A DNA stretch of 64,000 nt. Origin: Planococcus citri. Lineage: Eukaryota; Arthropoda; Insecta; Hemiptera; Pseudococcidae. Shown here piece by piece: positions 56,091 to 64,000 of this stretch (position 1 is the stretch's first letter; the number at the start of each line of letters is the position of its first letter). Location of the stretch: the NCBI RefSeq assembly GCF_950023065.1, contig NC_088677.1:75231469-75295468 (forward strand). Reading direction: 5' to 3'. The notes beneath the pieces are model-generated. The model worked only from the letters and a program-made list of their open reading frames with translations, was not told the DNA's origin and did no database searches. The translations under genes and the position numbers were made by a program.

Positions 56091-56429
56091 ACTTCCTTCG
56101 CCAGTATTCTGAAAAATGCACTAGGTACAAAAATTCAATCAAAGTTTCAAAAAACAAAGTCTTTTTGAAGCCAATTCAGGGGGTCTCAAAATTTCGAAAA
56201 ACTGTACTCATCATCGAATCACAGCCAGAAAAAATAATAACGATTCCGTCTCTTTCTCTGAGCAGTCACGAGTTGCAAAAATGTAACAACTAAAATGATA
56301 TGAAAACAGTTCAACTTACAATTCACGTAAAATGTTCATAAAAATCGAACGAAGTCGAAAAAAAATCACACTATAACAAATTGGGCACACTAGTAATATG
56401 TTGAAATAACGTACTATTTTCACAGGTCA

Positions 56430-57260
56430 ACAAATGGTCACACACACGAACAGTATGATATAAAATTTTCGCATAGTTTCGCGACGAAACCGGCAAACTG
56501 CGTTAAATTGGGCGGTTTTTCGTACAAACGGGGAGCTTTTCAGGGATGAAATTCACACTAACTGATAATTTGCTGAAAACTTATCACTTCGAATCGGTTA
56601 TCGAACTCGAGCCTCGTCAACGAATGATGAAATTTCGAATTTGGCGCGCATACGGTGTAGCTCGGATCAGCGCAATAGGTTAACAGGACGAACGTGTACG
56701 CGCACTCGTTACAGCGTGCAATTTAATAAACTCGACTGACTGACAGTTCACCGATGTTCTCTGTATAAGATTTAATTCGTAATCGTAGCATTAAGGATTG
56801 CGACTTGGACTTGGAGTGTGAGACGAGAGCGAAGTCGAAGTCGAAGAAACCGAGGAAACTATCTCCCCGCTTCCGAGTTGGTAAAAACGCCCAATATCCG
56901 CCAACATCAACTCTTTCGCCTCTCCGCGTCCTTTCGTTAGCCAAACTTGGTCGCTAAATTAAGAGTATGCGTGGGTGAGGCTTCAGAATCCGCGTATAGT
57001 TTACCATCATCGTCATCAAGCTGACGAGTTCGCGTTTTTTAAGATCTTGTTTACGCCGTACGCAGTACTCCCAGTCGCAGAGATGAAGAGAAGAATCGTT
57101 TTCGTTCCATTTGAAATGCGGACTGTGTCGTACGAGAAATTTTTCTGAGCTTTCAAGGGTACCATAACTTAGCCCATAGCTGTAGGACTGACTATAGTAT
57201 GGTCAATGAAACCCGTGCTCTCCTCTGCCTTCGAACAGTGTGCGCGCGTACTCCTACCAT
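56430..57260 (-). promoter_or_regulatory. CpG-rich block, candidate distal promoter
   Basis: This stretch is less AT-rich and has many more CG dinucleotides than its surroundings. On the minus strand it is followed near 56322 by a strong splice donor (TTGTAAGTTG). The LD/CaaX gene has a 5' UTR acceptor at 47220 with no obvious upstream exon, so a noncoding first exon here is possible. This is inference from composition and splice signals only. Confidence 0.25.
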
Positions 57261-58404
57261 TCATAAATATTGGCCACTGAGCTCATTCTACGATATTTTG
57301 GTAGCAGTCTGAGTCACAGCCCGGAGACATGGCGCTTAAAATGTACCCAGTGTATGAGGATTGAGGAAGTCGCCTCTCGTATCGATGTCGAACCCGAAGA
57401 CTGTTTCGTATGCGTACTATGTGGCGGAATTTTGCGCTCATTGAGTGATAATGAATTTTGATCAATGGATCAAGGTCTGTGTGAGTAGGTAATAGACGAC
57501 GGTAATTTGTAATGAGAACATTATCATCGGGTCTTTAATCTGCGAACGAATAAAATCTTCATTATAAAATCGTCACAATTTTTATCAAATTCAAACATCA
57601 ACATTTTTCTCACTTGTTTAATGTATGGTAATTATTGTGTCCAGCACTTGTTCGGCGCTGCGCGGCTGCTTCTCAATTCTCATGGAATAATACTTATTGA
57701 GCTTGTTCGGTAATCTATTCCAATAGCTAGCATAGGACTGTAAAAATGAAGTCAGTTTCAAATTATTACTTGATATTTTTACACGGATAAGTAGATAGAT
57801 GTGTTTTCTACTCGGAGGGTCTGCACATTTCATTTTTTTGAAAACTTGCAAAAATCTCGTATCTACCTAGAGTTTTATCCGGATTTATTGAAAAATAGAA
57901 AAACCTTAAGTATTAAATTCGATTTAATTCAGCCGATTTCAACTAGGTATTTCAAGCTATGTTTTGTGTACCTACCTAATTCAATTTCAGTAATATTCAC
58001 TGTTGTTGTTGTTGTTTTTTTTTAAATTATTGTTATTCAACTCAATTTAACATTCAATTGGATTCAAATTATTATTGGTTTTTTTTTTCACATGCATGCA
58101 TGTTTGAAAATAATTAAAACTAGACAGCTAAGCAGAGCTTAGCTGCAAAGTGTGCGTAGCTAGCTGCCTTTTCTACAGCTATAACCGTTATTACATCTAG
58201 GTAGTGCATAAGTGAATCAACCATGTCACAGTGATGAGAATTTTTGAAACTCTCACTGCTTCAAAATAATAATTGTTTTTCAGTGTTTTCATATTTTCCA
58301 AATTACAATAGGTATTTCAGAATAATTTATAAGCTTGTATTGCTTCTAAATTAAGAAATTTCTAGTTGTTTTTCATAGTTTGCATTGTTTTAAAATTTAC
58401 AAAA

Positions 58405-58673
58405 CGTTACCTTAATGCCAAATCCGAGTATGTCCATACAAAAAAAGGACGATTTTACGCATCACTGATAAGGCTCGGATATGCTCGGAAGGGTTCGTTG
58501 AGTTCTGATTGAACATCAGTCAGCTTCGTGCATCTTCGGTGGTGCATTTTAACTGTACTCGGATGCAAATTTGTGAATTCAGGGCTTCCCAGAGCCTTAT
58601 CAGTGACGCAAAACGACGATGTTTTTTTGGATGGACATACTCGGATTTGGCATTAAGGTAACGAAAATTTCAA
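58405..58673. mobile_element. MITE with CGTTACCTTAATGCC ends, 269 bp
   Basis: Inverted ends CGTTACCTTAATGCCAAATC and complement, about 33 bp, sharing CCGAGTATGTCCAT. The flanks suggest AAAA as a 4-bp target duplication. Inside it also has ATATGCTCGGAAGG. Superfamily not assigned. Confidence 0.78.
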
Positions 58674-59373
58674 ATCGATTTCCCGAATTCCCCATCGCTA
58701 CAATTTCATAAAGTTTTCAATAAATTTTCAGAATTTTGCATTGCTGCTGAGTTAGGAAATTTGCAATCAATTTTTAGAATTCACATTGCCTCTAAAAAGT
58801 CAAATTTTGAATAATTTTTCAGAATTCTTATTGTCTTTAAATTAAAAAATTTCAAATTCAATTTTCAAGTTCATATTGTCCACAAATTGTAAAACGTTTA
58901 CTCAATTTTTGGAATTCACATTGCCTCCAATTTTTCAGAATTCTCATCTTCTTAATAAATATTACAATATTATTTCATATAATTTTCAAGTTCACATTAT
59001 CTGCAACTTACAGAACTTTTAATCAATTTTTGGAATTCTCAGCGTCTCCAAATACAAATTTTCATATTATTTTGTTTAGAATTTCCATTGTCTTCAAATT
59101 TATAAATTTTCAAACCAATTTTCAGAACTTGCTTTTTATTCTAAATTAAGAATTAAATCTTATAAAATATGTTAAGAATTTGCATTGCCTCTAAATTACA
59201 CTAAAAAAATATAGGTAATTTTTACAAAAAAATTTAACTAAATACTCACAATTAAGTACCAGATCCCATTCAATAATTTTTACTATAATCGTATAGTAAA
59301 ACTTATCATTTTAATAAATTTTGCTATAGGTACCAATAGTAAAAATCATTTTGTTTTAATAATTTTTACTAAA

Positions 59374-59894
59374 TGTGACGCAGCCAGCGATACCATACCA
59401 TATGTCGGAAAACTTTTTTTTGAGATAATCGCGTTTTCATGGAAAAAGTCAGAAAATATCAAAAAAAATTTTTTTGTCGATTCATATACTATGAAGCCTA
59501 TACTTTGGAATGGGTGTACCCACCGATCTCAAACACGTCGTTTTAGTGGTGAAAAACCGGTTTTACAAAAGTGCTTTTCATAAAAAAATGTCAAAAAAAA
59601 AAAAAAATATTATGATGTAAAACCATTAAAAGATGAAGAAAATCAAAAAAAAAAAAAAAAAAATTTAAAAATGTTACAAAAATAACCCAAACTTTCAAAC
59701 ACGTTTTTCTCAGAATTTTGGTTTTTGAATTTCAAAAAATACGCAACTTTGAAATTTTGAAAATTTGTCAGATTTTAATATTTTGAAAATCTGTTTGCAC
59801 CATTGAAAAGAGGAAGAAAAACACTACCAGAAACCACAATAAAACGAAAAAAATTTTTGCCGACATATGGTATGGTATCGCTGGCCGCGTCACA
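59374..59894. mobile_element. MITE with GTGACGCAGCCAGCGATACC ends, about 520 bp
   Basis: Inverted ends of about 38 bp containing CCATACCATATGTCGG, imperfect only at CAGCCAGCG versus CGGCCAGCG. Flanks AAAT (left) and AAAT (right) suggest a 4-bp target duplication. The homologous site in copy A is uninterrupted. Confidence 0.8.
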
Positions 59895-60199
59895 AATCAT
59901 GATAATAAAAATTACATGTTTCAATTGTACAAAAATTAGTTTAATTTCTCATTTTGAAGTAATTTTTAAATTATAAGTAAAAAGTTAAAAATTATTCATG
60001 TCAAGTAATTCTTACTTTATACTTATGGCTATAGGTAGACAAAAAATTAATGAAATGAATTTTTAGTTAGGAAATGATATCATAATTCATAACTCAGTTT
60101 CAGCATTATTTTTGCCCCATTACCATGTACTACATAGTAACTCCAAAGCATTTACCTATCCAATTTTCCTACGAAAAATCCGTCACCTACCTACTTACC

Positions 60200-60275
60200 T
60201 CACGGGGATTCGAACCTGGGTCCCTAAATTTCCTATTCCTACCTACATGCCCTAACCACTCAGCCACAACTTTGC
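60200..60275 (-). repeat. tRNA-derived SINE-like segment in copy C
   Basis: Reverse strand shows A box TGGCTGAGTGG (60257-60267) and B box GGTTCGAATCC (60207-60217). It is better preserved than in copy B, and its A box is closer to a real tRNA than in copy A. Confidence 0.6.
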
Positions 60276-60949
60276 TACGAGGGTTAGGGCATTAAAATAA
60301 TATATTTGTTTGGTAAATGCCCCACCAAACCACGCCCACTTGGAATTTACAGCTAACAGACTGGGGGTGTAACAGGGTACAATGAAACACAGCTGGTGAT
60401 GGAATAGACTGGGGGTATAGCAGGGTACAATGAGCGGCAGGTGTTCTACAAGTCCCCTTTTCCCTTTTTTAGGATTTAATGCATTAAAATAATGAACTAA
60501 AATTGCAATTACTCAGCAATTACCCATCCGAATTGAATGAAAATTAATCTATTCCCTCCGCCTTAATGATTCTCAAATGGTGTCCAATAGGTACAAAAAA
60601 CGGTTGGATAGCTTAAGAGAACATTCATTGTAATTGAAATTTCAATTTCTCAAAGCGAAACCAATAGTGTGTTACGCACACTAAAAATCTAAGAATACTT
60701 TCGCCTTTCGATAAGGAGATGAAGATAGAGCAACGATTTGGGATAAAAAGTTGAAAGAGGAGTGTAGAGAAATGATACCTTACTTGAAAACAGAAGCAGC
60801 TCGAAACAATAACAGTAAGGTATTATCCTAATAACAATCATAATGATGATAATAATTGATAATGTAACTTTGACGACGAACAACGGTAACAATATTGAAA
60901 GTTGTCGACTTGTCGTAACCATGCGAAGACATATAATAAATGTCAAGTA

Positions 60950-61063
60950 CTTACCTATCATTTTGGCGATGAAGATGGTTTGAAATTGGGGATATGGAAA
61001 GCCAAAGTTGAAACTAGAACCATAGAAAGAGCTGTCGAGAACCGGAGCTTCTTCGATTTCCAC
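60950..61063 (-). other. Possible short first coding exon
   Basis: An ATG at 61063 opens a frame of about 37 residues (MEIEEAPVLDSSFYG...) that ends at a strong donor GTAAGTA near 60953. The composition is not low-complexity. I find no partner exon with confidence, so it may be a first exon of a gene on this strand, an untranslated exon, or chance. Confidence 0.2.
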
Positions 61064-63069
61064 AAATACAGGTTCGGAATTTAGTTTATTGGATTTCTAG
61101 AGTAAAAATAGTACATGGGTAGGCCTACCTATTGTTTTCGCAAATTGTTGCAAATGAAAAAACACTTTGAAAAAGAAGAGGTACGCCGAAGAACAATGAT
61201 CTATCTATCGAACACTTGCGAAAAAATAAACACTGGACGAACCTTAGAAACGCATTAAACCGATCAAAGAACGCCCAGATGTCTACATAAAAACGATTAA
61301 TTAATGAATCAATCAATGAAACCGAACAGCCACCAAATTATTAAATCCGAATCTTGAAATTGATCTTTGGATCAATGCAATAGAAAAGCTCACGAAAAAT
61401 AATTTAATAAAAATAGAATTGAAATTCAATCCGTCTGTAGAACATTGTTCGTAAAAAAAATTAAAATAAAAAAATCATGTAAAATAAGTTGCCTATCGGG
61501 TTCACCTTCCATATAAATCGTTTCGAACAAAGACGTTAGATGAATTGCAGACTCAGTTTGCCGTAAAATACGACTTTGAAATAGCATTATTCTCGATCAT
61601 AACTAAACTTTAAAGGAGGAGGTGGTGCGACGAAACCACAAAATAAACGAAGAACAATTTCGAAACTTCAACAACAACATTGATGATTTTCGTTACACAG
61701 ATATCTAGGTATATTAGACCGTAGACGAACGCGAATATGATACGTAATTAATTCATTTAGGTAGATTCGTAAATTTTGAATAAAGAAACAACAGTAAGTA
61801 TTAGATTAGAAAAGAAAACGACGTTGAAATCAACTCAATTGAATGAAAGAATGCGAAGAGAGTAGAGAAACGTACGTACGGTTTCATTGTAAACACGGCG
61901 GAACCTATTGCCAAACAACTAAGTTAACGAATAACGACTCGCGAGAAAATCACATCAACGAACTGTAGCACTTTACAACAAACTAGAAAATATCGCATAA
62001 CTAGGTATATTATGACCGATGATGCATCTTTAGATATGTCTTATTACTTTTAGAATTTGAAAGTACCTAGGTATAGGAATATCGTGAGTATCTTTTCGTA
62101 AAATTCAAGATTTCCATTTTGTTAGGTAGATAATACTGATCGGTCAGTGATCATCGTTTTGAATTTAATCGGAAAATTATCTTTATAGATGAATAAAATC
62201 ATTCATGTCTGTGCAGAAAAATTACTTAGTAGATAAGGCACTTTATTGTTTCAAAAAGAAGTGAGATGAGTGAGTTTTGGATGCATATGAGAATACGAAG
62301 AGAAAATCTGCATATGTTTAACATATTTCGAAATCTTAATTTGTTTTTTGAAATTGAAACAATTGTGGAGATAAACTGATAACCGCTTTAAGAAAAGCAG
62401 AAGAAATTATCTGGGTACCTATGTCACAAATTTTGATTTTCTATTCTTTTATGGAAAGTTGTCTTATTGGAAGAAAATGCTTTCATTGCATCATTGCTTT
62501 CCTGTCTTTTGGCTTTCGTATTTATTTCAAAACGGGTACGTTAAATAATTTATAGTGGAAGATGATGAAAGCTTGAGCTCAACTAATCCAATCCAACATT
62601 CGAATTCCAATTTCCGAATGTTTTGTCGAATTCGAAATTTATCATTTGATTTTGATTCTTATTTCTTTGCCAACTTTCGTAGGTACTATAGGTACTGGTT
62701 TCTATGTTAGGGTCTTGGTGCATATAAAAAACTAAAAAGTGTGGTCTTGATTTTGAGCAAAATAATTACGAAAAAGTCTTATTTATTTTGTTGGCTATTT
62801 CAGAATTTTTATTTTATACCTTTAGATGATTAGATGAATAAATTTTGAATTTTGATCCTCCTCCCATCCCTTGCAAGACTTATCATTTTTTCGATCAAAG
62901 TTTGAAATTTTCCAGTTAGGTTAATTTCTTTGAAAGTATGAAAATGTTGATTTCCTCCAGCGCCAGCCTCCTGACCTCCTCCCTTCAAAACATGTTTGAA
63001 TTAGAATTTTCAGATTCAGTTTTCCTACTGAAACTTAAAGTCCCGCACTACAAAGCTCAATTACCTCTA
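61064..63069. other. No gene recognised before DPM1
   Basis: AT-rich DNA; 61600-61980 has somewhat more CG dinucleotides and could be a promoter area. No convincing frame. Confidence 0.35.
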
Positions 63070-63260
63070 GGTAAACTTTTGATTTTTTCGCCTTTGATTT
63101 TAAAAGCTACAACTTCCAATGTTCCAAAAATTCCACTGAGGCACCAGAACCAGTACTTCCAATCGATTTGAGAGGTCAGAGGTCCAGATTCCAGAATAGG
63201 AAACGTTCTAAATTTCAGCTTTCTAGCTCATTTGAGCGAAATTACGATTTTTGATTCTTC
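63070..63260. repeat. Foldback repeat fragment, copy 4
   Basis: Both TTTTGATTTTTTCGCC and, later, ACGATTTTTGATTCTTCGCC flank a block with CCAATCGATTTGAGAGGTC and AAATTTCAGCTTTCTAGCTC, the same order as one arm of the foldback family. Short and diverged. Confidence 0.5.
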
Positions 63261-63772
63261 GCCTTTTTGCAGTTTTCGCCTTGAAGTGAACAGTGAACTA
63301 AATTACTCTCAAAAATGAAAATTATATAATTATGTACAATTTTTCATTTTTGAGAATTTGCGCGAGGGTCATTTTCATTATAATTTTGAAAATGACCCTC
63401 GTGCAGTTGTGCTTGTGCCTGTGCCTTGTGCCGCTTACTTTACAAATGGTAAAATCAAAATTCAAAAATGGCAGAATGCCTCGTTTCATTTTTAAATTTT
63501 GAATTTTTGAATTTATTTTTGAATTTTGAAAATTTTTTTATAATTTTAAATTTTAAATTTAATTTAAAAATTCTAAATTTGCAGCGCAGCGCTTCCTACA
63601 TTCGTTACCTTACACTACAAAACAACAACATCGTTATCAATCACCAATGCTCTTATCAGAAAAACACAAAAATATTCAAAATACACGTCGGTATTACATT
63701 TTTTTCTCAAATTTTCGCGATTTTCCGTTAAATAATGCATTCGATTTCGTCGTAGGTAAATAAAACCCCAGT

Positions 63773-64000
63773 ATGTCTTCCAAGTACTCAATTCTACTAC
63801 CAACCTACAACGAGAAAGAAAACCTGCCGATAATAATATGGATGATCGTAAAGTACATGACAGCCAACGACTACAGCTTTGAAATAATCATCATCGACGA
63901 CGGCAGCCCAGATGGTACTCTCGAAGTGGCCAAAAACTTACAAAAAATCTACGGCGAAGATACCATCGTGCTACGTCCACGTAAAGAAAAACTCGGCCTG
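63773..64000 (+). CDS. DPM1: Dolichol-phosphate mannosyltransferase subunit 1, N-terminal part
   Basis: The frame is open from ATG to the window edge, 76 codons. It starts MSSKYSILLPTYNEKENLP and continues with FEIIIIDDGSPDGT, the nucleotide- and metal-binding start of GT2 glycosyltransferases, with the catalytic-site aspartates at 42-43 and 47. The order and wording match DPM1, which transfers mannose from GDP-mannose to dolichol phosphate at the ER membrane for N-glycans, GPI anchors and O-mannose. Animal DPM1 is about 240-260 residues, so about two thirds lies beyond the window. No signal peptide is seen, as expected: DPM1 is held at the ER by DPM2 and DPM3. Confidence 0.93.
   Translation, partial: MSSKYSILLPTYNEKENLPIIIWMIVKYMTANDYSFEIIIIDDGSPDGTLEVAKNLQKIYGEDTIVLRPRKEKLGL

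Larger units (their letters stand above)
58115..60690 (-). repeat. Composite dispersed repeat, copy C (inverted relative to copy A)
   Basis: Matches copy A over its full length in the opposite direction, from the AGCTAAGC hairpin end at about 58120 to the GTGTGCGTAA hairpin end at about 60685. The tRNA-like head (B box 60207-60217, A box 60257-60267, reverse strand) is kept. Two MITEs interrupt it at 58405-58673 and 59374-59894. The pogo-like MITE of copy A is absent. Confidence 0.75.

Noticed and set aside
57270..57461. 63-residue plus-strand frame with two CxxC pairs, like a zinc ribbon
   Set aside because: Spacing is suggestive (CTQC and CVLC), but there is no splice or promoter context and no family match; likely chance in a CG-richer stretch.
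60689..61063. 124-residue minus-strand protein
   Set aside because: Beyond the strong donor near 60953 the frame is low-complexity hydrophobic sequence; at most the first 37 residues could be an exon.

Overview
This is nuclear DNA of an animal, almost certainly an insect. The genes are split by GT-AG introns, the background is AT-rich, and the Duox protein is insect-like throughout. Dense short TAGGTACCTA-type palindromes and heavy MITE load remind me of mealybug or aphid (Hemiptera, Sternorrhyncha) genomes; that placement is inference, not shown by the sequence.

Layout. 1-8296: AT-rich DNA with a composite repeat (copy A, about 2626-5086) and a foldback repeat (about 5210-6308). 8297-22302 (+): 21 exons of dual oxidase (Duox), all in phase from within the peroxidase domain to the stop; the extreme N-terminus was not found. 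24958-28032 (-): four exons of a two-CUB-domain protein, both ends missing. 28742-33430: composite repeat copy B, which holds at least four other inserted elements. 36870-38637 (-): a complete four-exon histidine-acid-phosphatase gene that looks like 2-phosphoxylose phosphatase (PXYLP1). 39050-39890 (+): a two-exon gene of unknown function, head-to-head with it over a 412-bp gap. 41048-47201 (-): a complete nine-exon, 648-residue protein with three paxillin-like LD motifs, no LIM domains, and a cysteine-rich CaaX terminus. 49065-52440: a dead jockey-like retrotransposon broken by a hAT-like element and a 500-bp MITE. 58115-60690: composite repeat copy C, inverted relative to copy A. 63773-64000 (+): the first 76 codons of dolichol-phosphate mannosyltransferase (DPM1), cut by the window edge.

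How the genes relate. They are unrelated housekeeping or signalling genes, not an operon. Duox makes H2O2 at membranes, the phosphatase edits proteoglycan linkers in the Golgi, DPM1 feeds glycosylation in the ER, and the LD/CaaX protein is likely a membrane-tethered adhesion adaptor.

Most of the remaining DNA is mobile-element debris with readable TIRs and target-site duplications, often nested so that insertion order can be inferred. The two most interesting items are the LIM-less, probably prenylated LD-motif protein and the nested repeat families: the foldback built from about 164-bp units with a CTGGAG-N-CTCCAG core, and the AATT-target MITE carrying repeated CAAAACGCAGTAA motifs.
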